Source of the DNA: Lasiodiplodia sp. COLG20
Lineage: Eukaryota > Ascomycota > Dothideomycetes > Botryosphaeriales > Botryosphaeriaceae
NCBI GenBank assembly: GCA_009801085.1
Contig: VNWV01000009.1
Coordinates: 186,001-250,000, forward strand
Direction: 5' to 3'
Length of the DNA: 64,000 bases
The notes below the pieces were generated by a model that was not told the origin of the DNA, did not search any database, and worked only from the letters and a program-made list of their open reading frames with translations. Positions 1 through 12,205 of the stretch are shown in pieces (the first letter of the stretch is position 1; the number at the start of each line of letters is the position of its first letter). The position numbers and the translations under genes are program-made.

Positions 1-248
1 CTAAGCTCTAGAATATTATTAGAATATTAGTAAGTCCGAATAATATAATTATATATTCGAAGTAATTGTAATATATTTAAAACGCTATTTTTTATTTTTT
101 TTCTTTCTTAATTTATATAAGATAGTAGCCGTCTCGAAAATTAAATTTAGTAAAGTATTTTATCTCTCAAGTCTTATTTTATAGCTCGTTAATATAAAGT
201 AATAGATAACGGTTTTTTATCGTAATATCGTTTAATTATTAGTAATTA
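1..248. other. AT-rich RIP-degraded flank
   Basis: Very AT-rich sequence with practically no CpA or TpG dinucleotides and no open frame. It lies outside the leftmost recognisable LTR copy. I see no gene or identifiable domain relic in it; it is probably more degraded repeat. Confidence 0.6.
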
Positions 249-1016
249 ATATAGAGGCGTAGACTTCTTCTACTAAGCTTTAAAGTTATTTAGTAGATCG
301 AATAAATCGTAAAGTTTATCTTAAAAAGATAAGAAAGAAAGAATAATAATTAAATAAGAAAGTATTACGTAATTATACGATATATAGTAAGTCGGTTATC
401 TCTAACTAAAGAGTCTTAATTAAAACTTTAAGTTAACTATAAAGAGTTAAGAGTCTAGCTAATAAGTATATCTATATATTATAGAAAAGCTAGTTATAAT
501 CTAAGAAGTTCTTATAAGCTTTAACTCGTAAAAAATTAGATTAAGCCGTTATAAGCTCGAGCTCGTAAGAGCTTATTATAGATCGTACGTAACTTAGACG
601 TTTAGAGCGTTTCTTAAACTTCTAGACGATTATAATATTATACTATATCTTATTCGTTTTTCTTCTATTTATCTTTTAGCTTTTTATCTTCGTATACTAT
701 TTTAAGACGATTATATATCTAGATCTTTAACTTTTAGCTTAATTCTATAGTTTTTTATTTTATAGAGAACTTTTTAGTTCGTACTTTCTTTTAGAGTTAT
801 CGCGTTTTTATAGACGTTCTTTTTATACGGACTTCGGCTACTATCTACTAGTATTCTCGTACGCGTTATTATTTCGTATTTTTTAGATTTTTATACGAAA
901 TCTAAGACCGTATAGCTCTTTTATTTACGAGACTTATTAGTTCTTACGACGAGTTTTTCTATACGAACTTTCTACTCTTAGAGTTATAAAGTTCGTATTC
1001 TTTAGAATTCGTAATA
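249..1016 (-). repeat. LTR of an inverted, truncated gypsy copy
   Basis: Read on the minus strand, this stretch matches the LTRs at 1538-2302 and 9120-9881 over almost its full length. It shares the run around GTAGAAGAAGTCTACC, the AAAGCTAGTTATAAT box and the terminal AATTCGTAATA. Differences between copies are mostly transitions, as expected from RIP. It is the 3' LTR of a second element lying in the opposite orientation. Ends are estimated to within a few bases because the original TG/CA termini were converted to TA. Confidence 0.75.
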
Positions 1017-1537
1017 CTACTTTCTCTCTTAGAAATCTTCGATTTAAAGATTATTTTAAGTTTCTACGATATATATCGCGCCGTTAGTAGTCTTTAATTT
1101 TTTTTTTTCTTAGTAAGTCTTCGCTATATCTTCTAAGAAGCGTTTCTTTACTAAGATTTTAAAGATTTCTTTTCGTTTTTATCGTACTACTCTTCGTCGT
1201 TAAAATTTACTTTATTAGATTTTACGTAACGGCGTTAAGATAATCTCTTATATAAATTATTTAGAGTACTTTTTTTTTTATATTACTCTAGAGAATAATT
1301 TCTCTATTTATACTTCTTACTTAAAGAGACGTCGTATAGATTATAACGTAACTACGTCTAGTAGTTTTAGTTATACGTAGCTTCTTTCTTTTTACTTAAG
1401 GTTTTCTACTAATTTTTAGTAGTAAAAAAGTTAGATCGCGAGTAGACTTGTTTAAAGGTCGAGAAATTAGCTACTTATACCGCTTTATAGACTACGACTA
1501 CTTAAATTAAACGTTTTCGTAAATAGTAGCGTTTCTT
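1017..1537 (-). repeat. Internal 3' fragment of the inverted gypsy copy
   Basis: The reverse complement of this stretch aligns with about 8,660-9,119 of the full-length element, just inside its 3' LTR. Shared blocks include GCGCGATATATATCG and the run around ACGTAAAAT. It ends where the 5' LTR of the full-length element begins (about 1538). The simplest reading is that the full-length copy inserted into, or recombined with, this older inverted copy. The remainder of the inverted element was not found to the right of 9,881. Confidence 0.7.
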
Positions 1538-2302
1538 TATTATAAACTCTAGAAAATACGGGCTTTATAACTCTAAGAGTAAAAAGCCCGTACGAAAAAA
1601 CTTATCGTAAGAACTAATAAGTCTCGTAGACGAAAGAGTCGTACGGCTTTAGATTTCGTACGAAAATCTAAAGAATATAAGATAATAATACGTACGAAAA
1701 TACTAGTAGATAGTAGTCGAAGTCTGTATAGAAAGAACGTTTATAAGAGCGCGATAACTCTAAAAAAAAGTATAGACTAGAAAGTCTTCTACGAGATAAA
1801 AAACTATAGAATTAAGCTAAGAGTCGAAGATCTAGACGTATAATTATTTTAAAGTAGTATACAAAGATAAAAAGTTAAAAGATAGATAGAAAGAAAATAG
1901 ATAAGATATAGTATAATATTACGATCGTTTAGAAGTTTAAGAAATATTTTAAACGTCTAAGTTACGTGCGATTTATAATAAGTTCTTATAAGCTTAGACT
2001 TATAACGGCTTAATTTAAGTTCTTATAAGCTAAAGCTTATAAGAGCTTTTTAGATTATAACTAGCTTTTTTATAGTATATAAATATACTCGTTAGCTAGA
2101 CTTTTAACTTTTTATAGTTAACTTAAAGTTCTAATTAAGACTCTTTAGTTAGAGGTAACCGGCTTATTATATATTATATAATTACGTAATACTTTCTTAT
2201 CTAATTATTATTCTCTCTCTCTTATCTTTTTAAGATAAACTCTAAAGTTTATCTAATTTACTAAGCGACTTCGACGCTTAGTAGAAGAAGTCTACCGTTA
2301 TA
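1538..2302 (+). repeat. 5' LTR of the gypsy element
   Basis: About 765 bp, matching the copy at 9120-9881 from TATTATAAACTCTAG to CTACCGTTATA. The original TG...CA ends appear as TA...TA, as RIP would leave them. The divergence between the two LTRs is mostly transitions. Confidence 0.8.
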
Positions 2303-5300
2303 CTTTAACTACTATTCTTATAAGAGAAAAAAGATAATTAATACGATCGTTAACTAATTAGAAAAGTATTAATCTAGTATAGAGATTACTAACGAATAGT
2401 AATAGCTAACGACGAAATATAAGACGTTTCGATAGAATCTTTACCGTAGCTAACTATAGCCGACTTATAGTATATAATTTAACGTAACTAAGAATAGCTA
2501 GAATAACTCTAGTAGAAATTACGCGACTAGAAGACGAAGAATTAGAGATTAATAAACTAACTCGCTAGCGTTTAATTTACTCTCTCTAGTATATCTATAA
2601 TAAAAATATAAGTCGATACGCTAAATCTACGAATAAGCTCTAGAATTAAAGTTCTAAAATCGAACTTCTACTACGAAGACTATAAGAAGATTTAAAACTT
2701 TCTTACGTAGCTTAACGACTATTTTTATTTTTTAGAAAGTTAAATCGCTACTTCTATCGAAAAAGTTTTATTCGCTAGTACGTTTCTTAGAGACGTAGTC
2801 GAATATTAATTTCGCCTCTATAAAAGAAAATATTAGAAGCGATTCGACGACTATAGTAAAAAAACTACTTAGTTCTTTAATAGCTATAAGGTTTTTATTA
2901 AGGGGCTTCGTAACGTCTTTATAGCTATTAATAAATCTAAAAAAGCTATAGATATTCTACTAAGTATTAAATAAAAAACTTTTATTTTAAACTATAACGT
3001 CCGCTTTCGTAACGTACTATATACTATAAGAGTTCTATATATAGATACGCTACTTTACGTAAAATATAAAGCGGAACTTAAAGAAAAAATCTAGAAGATC
3101 TTAATCTATTATTCTAAGTAGAAGACTTTATTAGACCTTATAAATAAGATATAAAAGCTAGACTAGTTATAAAACGAGTACTAATAGAATAAAAAGAAAT
3201 ATAACGATAATAGCTTTTAATTTAGAAGAACGTCTCGATATACGTAAGAAGAAGATAATACTATAAAACTTAATACTATAAGAAAGAAAGAAAGTAGAAA
3301 GTCTAGTAACTAAGAAAAAGATAAGCGTTAAATTCGTAAATAGATTTTATAAGAGTAGATCCGATTTAATCGAGGCTAGTACTTTCGCTACGAAAAAAAA
3401 TAAAATAAAATATATTAGTAGAAGTATCTATAGAGAAAGAAGATACGCTAAAATACGATAACTAATAAAGAAAACTAGAAAGAGTCTTAAAAGATCTTTT
3501 TTATCGCTACTAAGTAAGTTAGTTACGTAGCTATAAGCTAGACCGTCTATTACGACGATAATTACTTAATCTACGAAAGCGATAAATAAGATAGAAATTA
3601 GTATCTAAAGAAGCTCTAGCGCGTTAACGCTATTTTACGAATACTAGAGTAGTAAAAAATCGACGACTTCGTTAAAAAGCTACTTTTAAACGACGACTTA
3701 GTAAATAGCGATACGAAAGAACTCTACGATAGTACGTCTAAGTCTAGCGAGATGAAAGAACGAGACGAGATTAATAGAGCTATATAGAAATAATTTAAGA
3801 AAGAAATTAATTCTTTTTAAAAAGACCTCTAAGAAGCGCTTAAGAAACCTACGCTATAACGAATTTAGAAATATTTAAGATAATATAGAAATATTTAATA
3901 GATATATAAGAATAGACGTACTATTAACTAGGTCTTAAATTCTAGTTTAAAGATTTTTACTTAGTAGTACTAGTACTATTATAGAACTCTCTAGTAACGG
4001 GCTTATTACGAAGACTACTAGTCTCTTTAAAAACTCTATATAGCTAGAAATACTCTAAAAATAACTAATTAGCTTTAAGACGAAGTACGTAACGTCTAAA
4101 TTTAAAAAGATAGATAGTATCTCTAGAAACTAGTTTAAATTCTAAATACTCGAAGCACTATTATTCTAGAAAAGAACTAGTTATACTAACGGCTATATTT
4201 TCGTAATCTAATACCGCTATACCGATATCGAATTATAGTAAAAGTACTATATTAGTAACGATAAATTCGACGTAATAAGGTTTAGACGTAGTAGAAAAGC
4301 TTAACGCTTTAAATAGAATAACTACGTAAAGTTATCTTTTAGAATCTAACGTAGACGAAAAACTAGACGGTCTCTCTAGTTAGAGACTCTAAAAGAGACC
4401 GTCTACTAAATCTCTTAATAAGATTATAAGTATATCGAACGGAAAAATATCTATCGAAACTAAAATTATAGACTTAGTATATATACTAGTTCGTATTAGT
4501 AATTACTATATAATGGTTATAATTAATAGTAGCGCGTAAGAGAACTTTATTAATTCCGTCTACGTTGTTAAACTATATATATACTACTAAACGAAGAATT
4601 ATCTCTACTTACTAGTTATTATAAATAAATTACTAGCTAAGTAAGAAAAAATCCGTTTAGAAACTAGTACGATCTCTATTTCTATCGGTAATTATAAGAA
4701 ATATATTAATCTAGACCTTATAACGATTTTAAAATACGATATTATTCTTAAAATTTTATAGTTTAAGATATACGAGCTATAAATTAACTAAAATACGAAA
4801 AAAGTTAGCTTTTCGAAAGAAAAGTATATAAAATATCTCGCTATCGTAAAACGAATAAGCTAGACGTTAGAGAATAAAGCTAGAGCTAAAAGCTAGAGCT
4901 AAAAGAATTAAAGCTAGAGTTAAAAGCTAGAAGCTTAGAACGTAGAGCTAAGAAAGAATGTAAAAGTATTAGACTTTATTAGTATTTAAGAAATATTCTA
5001 CGTAGTAATTTAACGTATAAAGCGTCGAGACGAGAAAGTTTACGAAATATATCTTAAATCTAGTAAGAAAATAAAATATAAGATCGTAGCTAAGATATAG
5101 CGATTAGAAATAAGGTTTTATATAGAGAATAACTACTTAAAGTTAGTTAGAGAAGACTACTTTTAGAGAATATACGCTAGATATAATAGAAGACTCGTTA
5201 AAAAAACTATCTAGCTAGATAGAAAATATATCGTAAGTAATATCTAGAAGAAGATAAATAACTCTAAGAAAAAAAAAGCTTTAATATTAAAATTCGAAAC

Positions 5301-8295
5301 GATATCTCTATAGTTTTAAAAATAGTAATCGATATTCTAGAAAAGAGAAAAGAAATAGCTACTTAAGTACTAACTATAGAATTACGAGATACTTTTTATT
5401 CTAGAAACGTAGTTCGCGTTTAAGTTAATCTACTTTCTCTTTTAGAAGAAAAGTAAGGCTTTAAGAAAATATATTAAAAAGAACGTAGAATAAGATTATA
5501 TATAGTCTTCGTTATTATCGACCGAATATTCTATTTTATTCGTTCTAAAGAAAAACGGTAAGCTTCGTCTCTATATCGATTATAGATAACTAAATAATAT
5601 TACGATAAAAAATCGATATCTATTACTTCGTATCGACGAGCTATAGAATAAGACCTAAAAGGCGAAATACTTTACTAAGTTTAATCTTTAAAACGGCTAC
5701 TATCTCGTATAAATTAAGAAAGAGAAAGAATAGAAGATAGCGTTTTAAATACGTTACGATTACTTCGAATATACGGTTATATCGTTCGGACTTACTAATA
5801 TCTCGATAATATTTTAGAGCTTAGTTAATAACGTCTTACGTCTATATTTAGATATATTTTATATAGCTTATCTAAACGATATTCTAATCTACTCGAAAAC
5901 TCTTAAAGAATATACGAAATATATTAAGAAGATTCTAAACGTATTTTAAGAATAAAAATTATTTATCGTATTCAAAAAATACAAATAATACTTTTAGAAG
6001 ATAAAATATCTAAAATTTATTATTATTTTAGACTATATTAGTATAAACGAAACTAAATTAGACGTAATTTAAGACTAGTCTATATTAAAAATTATTAAGA
6101 AAGTATAATTCTTTCTCGGTTTCGCTAACTTTTATCGTAAATTTATCGAAAAATATGCGATAGTATACGAGCTACTTACGAGACTTATTCGAAAAAAGTA
6201 TAAATTTAAATAAAAAGAAGAGTAATAACGCGTATTCGACTCGCTAAAGCGAATATTCTACGAAGTCTCTATTTTTAAAATTTATAATTTCGAGCTTTCT
6301 ATTATTATAAAAACTAACGTATTAAACTACGCTATTAAAGTCTATTTTAGTTAGTTCGATAAGTAAGAAAGACTCTACTCGATCGTATACTATTTTAGAA
6401 AAATAACGTCTCTAAAGCTTAACTATAACGTCTACGATAAGAAACTTCTAGCTATTATTATAGTATTTAAAGAATAAAGATACTACTTAGAAGACGTAAA
6501 GTACTAGATATTAATATACTACGACTATAAGAATCTTACGTACTTTACTATTATAAAAAAACTAACTAAAAGATAAGTTAGATAGACTAAGAAATTAGCG
6601 TTATACGATATAAAAATTACTTATAGAAAGAAGTCTAAAAATACTCGCGTAGATACGTTAAATAGAAGAGCCGACTATATTAAAAAAAAGCTAAAACTAT
6701 AATTTATAGTACTCTACGAGTAGAAAGATAGAACTTTTATATCTACTAGAGCGTACGTACTTATATTTAGAATTATCTAATTATAGCTTAAGAAAAATCT
6801 AGAAACCGATCTATCGTTTATTTTAGTTAGACTACTAGCACTAGCGATACGTCTAAAAGATAACGTCTAGACGCGAAAGATTCGAGAAGTTTACGTCTAT
6901 AACGTAATAGTCTAAGAACTTAAAAAGATAGAAAATAACTTTTAAATTACGCGTAACGTGGAAGATATAATTCTATATTTAGAATTAATTTACGTTTCGA
7001 TAAAACTTTAAAAAGAACTCGTTAGAGATATTTATAAAGTACTAGTATACGATTACTAAGAAATTAAGAAGATAATAAAGCGAATAATTAAAAATTACTA
7101 CTTTTAAAATCTAAGAAGAATAGTCTAGAAGGTAGTTTCGTAATACGACTTATATATTAGAAGTAAGACCGCGAGATACGTACTCTATAAACTATTTTAA
7201 CTAATCGTAGCTCTAAAGAAATTTTAGTAATTAATCTCGCTAGACTTTATTACGAATCTACTCGAGTTAGTTAAACTCTTAACTAACGTTAAGTATAACT
7301 TAATTCTAGTTATCGTTAATAGACTTACTAAATACGCGTACTATCTACTATATCTTAAATTAATAAACGTAAAAGAGCTAGTCTATATATTTCTTAGAAT
7401 AATTCTAGATAACTACGAGTTACTAAAAGAGCTTATATTAAATAGAGATCGACTATTTACGTTTTAATTTTAGTAGAGTCTTATTCGATAGCTTAAAGCT
7501 AAGTATAAACTTTCGATAATAATATACTCTTAAACGAATAGATAGACTAAGCGTATAAACTAAATATTAGAGTAGTATCTACGCTATTATCTTAACTATA
7601 TCTAAGATAATTAGATTATATTACTACTACTAGTATAATTCGCGTATAATAGCTTAAAGACGTTAGCTATTTAGAAAACTCTATTTTACGCTAATTATAG
7701 ACGCAAATTAATAGTCTATTAAGAAGAAATTCTAAGCGAATTATTAGTCTAGAAAAAAATTCTTAAGGCGAACTAGCTAAAAGAACTCTATAAATAGCTT
7801 AGTCTTAATATCGAGTTTAACGAATACTTAATATTCCGCTACTATAATAGACGGTATTAAGAGATATCGAAGCTAAAAAAAGAAAATAAAGTTTATCTTT
7901 TTAGAAAAAATATTATAACTCGACGGTCAAATAATAAACTAGACTTTAAAAAAATCGAACTATTTAAGATTAAAGAAAAGTTAGACGAAGTTATATACCG
8001 TCTTAAGCTATCTAGTATTATGCGAATAAACCTAGTATTTTATATAGAACTACTCGAATTAGCTTTAAAAAACGCTATTCTAGTAGAATAAATCGAAAAA
8101 ATAACTCTAGAAAACCCGAATACCGACGAAAATAAAGATTAGATCGTAGAAAAAATCCTCAATAGTAGCTACTATAACGATTAATTCGATTATCTTATTA
8201 AGTAGAAAGAAGACTAAAATAATATCTAGAAACTACTAGAAAACTACGAAGGCTATAAAGACCTTATTATAGAATTTTATCACTAAAATCTAGAT
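2303..8295 (+). pseudogene. gag-pol relic: protease, RT, RNase H, integrase, chromodomain
   Basis: No intact frame survives, but conceptual translation shows family landmarks. A retropepsin-like INSSA-stop-ENFIN lies near 4,515-4,560 (from a D-S-G-A type active site). A reverse transcriptase stretch reads LVLKKNGKLRLYIDYR near 5,540-5,590, followed by YFEYTV..FGLTN near 5,765. An RNase H-like segment lies near 6,300-6,420. An integrase core reads SLDFITNL near 7,240 and VNRLTKYAYY near 7,315-7,345. A chromodomain lies near 8,130-8,290 (VEKIL, YLIKWK and IEFYH-like, with stops at Trp/Gln codons). The 3' chromodomain places it among fungal chromoviruses. Stops sit largely where CAA, CAG or TGG would be expected, consistent with RIP. 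Confidence 0.8.
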
Positions 8296-8349
8296 CGATC
8301 TAAGCTAGAGACGCGTCGATTAAGAGGGCGTCTAAGGACTTAAAATTAA

Positions 8350-8700
8350 AATTCGAAGTTTAGCGCGTCTAATTAACTAACTCGAACGTCTTTAGCGGCG
8401 TAGTATTTAAACTAGTCTTAAAAGACCTAATAGTCTAGATAGAACTTATAGAGATATTAGCTAAGAACTTACTACGTAAACGCTTTAGCGACCGCTTCTT
8501 CTTAGTATTTTTAGAATTAATAGCGTCTCTAATAGAAGAAGTTTTAGTAGTCTCTAGTTATTTTAGATTCTCGAAGTCCTTCTAAATTATATAAAAACGC
8601 CGCTTGTAAAGAAATCGACGCTACTTATAAAAACGAATTAACTTCTTTAAAGTAGCGTTTTTCTTAGCCGCTACTCGCTCGTAGACGCGATTTAGCTTTT
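8350..8700 (-). other. Possible antisense coding relic near the 3' LTR
   Basis: Between the chromodomain and the 3' LTR, the minus strand reads as a mostly open, basic protein relic (fragments such as NRVYERVAAKKNATLKK and KNTKKKRSLKRLRSKF). The plus strand shows no comparable continuity. Stops again fall where RIP would create them. Some LTR retrotransposons carry an additional antisense ORF here. The protein is unrecognised and the call is tentative. Confidence 0.3.
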
Positions 8701-9119
8701 CTACTATAAAAGATTAATAAAATATATACTATTAAGAAGAAAAAGAACTAACGTATAACTAGAGCTACTAGACGTCGCTATATTATAGTCTAAACGACAT
8801 CTCTTTAGATAAGAAGCGTAAATAGAAGAGTTATTCTCTAAAGTAATATAAGAGAAGAAATACTTTAAATAATTTATATAAGAAATTATCTTAACTTCGT
8901 TACGTAAAATTTAATAAAGTAAATTTTAATAACGAAAAGTAGTACGATAAGAACGAAAAGAAATCTCTAAGACCTTAGTAAAAGAACGCTTTTTAGAAGA
9001 TATAGCGAGGACTTACTAAGAGAAAGAAAGAAAAAAAACTAAAAACTACTAACGGCGCGATATATATCGTAGAAATTTAAAATAATCTTCGGGTCGAAGA
9101 TTTCTAAGAGAAAGGATAG

Positions 9120-9881
9120 TATTACGAACTCTAGAAAATATAGACTTTATAATCTAAGAGTAGAAAGCCCGTACGGAAAAACTCGTCGTAGAAATTAATA
9201 AGCCTCGTAGACGAAAGAACCATATAGTTTTAGATCTTATACGAAAATCTAGAGGATATAAAATAGCGACGTATACGAAAATACTAATAAATAATAGTTA
9301 AAGTCCGTATAAAAAGAACGTCTACGAGAACGTAATAACTCTAAAAAAAAGCGCGGACTAAAGAATTTTCTATAGAACGAAGAACCGTAGAATTAAGCTA
9401 AAAGTTAAAGATTTAGGCGTATAATCGCTCTAAAGTAGTACGCGAAGACTAAAAGTCGAAAAGTAAATAAGAAGAAAATAGTCGAGATATAGTACGATAT
9501 TACGATCGTTTAAAAGATAAAAAAACGTTCTAAGCGTCTAAGTTACGTACGATCTATAGCGAGCTTTTAAGAGTCGAACTCGTAATAGTTTAATCTAAGC
9601 TCTTAGAAGTTAAGCTTATAAGAACTTCTTAGATTATAACTAGCTTTTTTATAGTATATAGATATATTTATTAGCTAGACTCTTAACTCTTCGTAGTTAA
9701 CTTAAAGTTCTAATTAAGACTCTTTAGTTAGAGGTAACTAACTTACTATATATCGTATAATTACGTAATACTTTTTTATTTAATTATTATTTCTCTTCTC
9801 TTATCTCTTTAAGGTAAACTTTACGGTTTATTCGATCTACTAAGCGACTTTAAAGCTTAGTAGAAGAAGTCTACCGTTATA
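9120..9881 (+). repeat. 3' LTR of the gypsy element
   Basis: Direct copy of 1538-2302, about 762 bp, running from TATTACGAACTCTAG to CTACCGTTATA. It retains somewhat more GC than the 5' copy in places, so the two LTRs have been mutated independently since insertion. Confidence 0.8.
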
Positions 9882-11568
9882 ATACTATAGAAAAGCTAGT
9901 TATAATTTAATATTTATAAGTTTAGTTATATTCGAGTGAATAAACGTCTAAACTAAGAGTTTAGTAGTTTAAAGCGCTAAGTTCTTCTAAACTTTTAAAC
10001 TAGTAGGTTATACGTAACTCTAGCGCTTAGAGTATATTTTCGATATTTATCTTCTAGCTTCGCCGAACGACTATAATATTATATTATATCTTACTTATTT
10101 TTTTTCTTACTCGTTTTTTAGCTTTTTATCTTTACATACTTCTTTAGAACGATTATACGTTTAAATCTTTAGCTTTTAGCTTAACTCTATAATTCTTTAT
10201 TTTATAAAAGATTCTCTAGTTTATACTTTTTTTTAGAGTTATCGCGTCTTCGTAGACGTTTTTTTCGTACGGACTTCGACTACTATCTACTAGTATTTTC
10301 GTACGCGTCGTTATTTCGTATTCTCTAGATTTCTATATAAAATTTAGAGTCGTACGGCTCTTTCGCCCGCGAGGCTTATTAGCTTTTACGACGAGTTTTT
10401 TTATATAGACTTTTTATTCTTAGAGTTATAAAGTCTATATTTTTTAGAATTCGTAATAGTTATAATTTAGATCTATATAAATTAGATCTAATAGAGTTAA
10501 ATTTATACGAATTAAATTTATATAGATTTATAGTAAAGCGTACGTAATTTAAGCGTCTAAAGCGTTCTTTAATTTTTAAATAATTATAATATTATACTAT
10601 ATCTCGTCTCGTTTCTTTTTTTATTTACTTTTTAGCTTTTTATCTTTATATACTATTTTAAAACGATTATACTTCTAAATTTTTAATTTTTAGCTTAGCT
10701 TTATAGCTCTTTATCTTATAAAGAATTTTTTAGTTTATACTTTTTTCTAGAGTTATAATATTCTCGTAGACGTTTCTTTTATACGGACTTTAATTATTAT
10801 CTACTAGTATTTTTATACGCGTCGTTATCTCGTATTCTCTAAATTTCTATATAAAATCTAAAATTATACGGCTTTTACGCTTACGAAACTCTTTATTTTT
10901 TATAACGTTTTTTTTTATACGGGCTTTCTACTCTTAGAGATATAAAGTTCGTATTTTCTAAAGTTTATAATACGAAGTTATATATAATCTACTAGTTTAG
11001 AAGTTTAGAAGAGCTTAGTACTCTAAACTACTAAACTTTTAGTTTAGACGTTTACTTACTTAAATATAACTAAACTTATAAATATTAAATTATAACTAGC
11101 TTTTTTATAATATATAAATATACTTATTAGCTAGATACTTAATTCTTTATAGTTAACTTAAAGTTTTAATTAAAACTCTTTAGTTAGAGGTAATTAACTT
11201 ATAATATATTATATAATTACGTAATACTTTTTTATTTAATTATTATTCTCTCTCTTTTATCTTTTTAAGATAAACTCTATAATTTATTTAATCTACTAAG
11301 TAACTTTAAAGCTTAGTAAAAAAAGTTTACTATTATAGTTACTACGTCTTTATAGACGTTCTTTTTATATAGACTTTAGCTATTATTTATTAGTATTTTT
11401 ATACGCGTTATTATTTTATATTCTTTAAATTTTTATATAAGATTTAAAATTATACGTCTCTTTCGTTTACGAGACTTATTAGCTCTTATAACGAGTTTTT
11501 TCGTACGAACTTTCTACTTTTAAAGTTATAAAGTTTATATTTTCTAGAGCTTATAATAAAACTTTAGA
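9882..11568. repeat. Mosaic of at least four partial LTRs in both orientations
   Basis: Partial LTR copies follow head to tail. A minus-orientation copy lies at about 9,883-10,455 and begins inside the LTR at the AAAGCTAGTTATAAT box. A second minus copy lies at about 10,456-10,975. A plus copy of the LTR 3' part spans about 11,085-11,340. A minus copy of the LTR outer part ends near 11,568. The segment at about 9,905-10,010 (TTTAGTTATATTCG, then AAACGTCTAAACT) recurs inverted near 11,000-11,090, so this sub-region is itself partly palindromic. All copies are RIP-mutated. Confidence 0.65.
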
Positions 11569-12190
11569 AAAAGCTATATAATAAAAAACTTTATTTAAAT
11601 TAAATTACGACTCTTTTTAAACTATATATAATAAAAAAAACTTATCTTTAAAATTATTTTTTTAAATTAATATCGACTTTAATTCTAAGCGGTCTATTTA
11701 AAGTCGACTTTAATTAAAAGAAAATTTTTTATAAATATAATATATCTATAAATAAAAGTCTTCTATTAACTAAGTATAACTACTATAAGTTTCTATTTTT
11801 AAGCTCTAGCTAGCTAGATTTATTTATATAGTAGTAGTACGTTTTTCTATCTTACTTTATTAAAGAGATAAAGACTATAAAACTTATAAATAATATAAAG
11901 TTAATAATATTAAAGTAATATTATCTACTTTTTTATAGCGTCGAAAACTCTCTAAGATATTATAGAAAAATAACGCTTATATACGAGAAAATATCGAAGA
12001 AGTTTTTAGTATTTAAAGATAGTAGAATATTATAATAGATATATATTTATAGATTTTATATATTTAGATTACTATAATCTAAGTCTATTAAATCTAGACT
12101 AAATTTAAAGATGTAAAGATTTTTACTAATTTCTATCGTCTATAGTTTATTAAAGAATATAGGACTTAAAGCCGTCTAAAAGAGAGTATA
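11569..12190. other. RIP-degraded sequence abutting the kinase-HET gene
   Basis: AT-rich and depleted in CpA/TpG, but without detectable similarity to the LTR or pol sequence. Its last part probably corresponds to the promoter and the lost 5' exons (kinase N-lobe) of the gene beginning at 12,206. A weakly readable stretch at about 12,130-12,190 (FYRL, then a stop, then FIKEY) could be a mutated exon, but this is not demonstrable by eye. Confidence 0.4.
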
Positions 12191-12205
12191 AGCTTGTATT
12201 TTAAC

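Larger units (their letters stand above)
1538..9881 (+). mobile_element. Ty3/gypsy chromovirus LTR retrotransposon, RIP-inactivated
   Basis: Two direct LTRs (1538-2302 and 9120-9881) bracket about 6.8 kb of internal sequence. In order on the plus strand the internal part shows relics of a retropepsin, reverse transcriptase, RNase H, integrase and a C-terminal chromodomain, the domain order of a chromovirus. Stops interrupt every frame, most explicable as C-to-T or G-to-A changes in CpA/TpG. No clean target-site duplication is visible (TTCTT before the 5' LTR, ATACT after the 3' LTR), perhaps because of RIP or nesting. About 800 bp lie between the chromodomain and the 3' LTR, longer than usual. 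Confidence 0.85.

Noticed and set aside
249..2302. A single giant hairpin or DNA transposon with 765-bp inverted repeats
   Set aside because: The right arm is one of a pair of direct LTRs around gag-pol relics and the left arm continues into element-internal sequence, so two retrotransposon copies explain it better.
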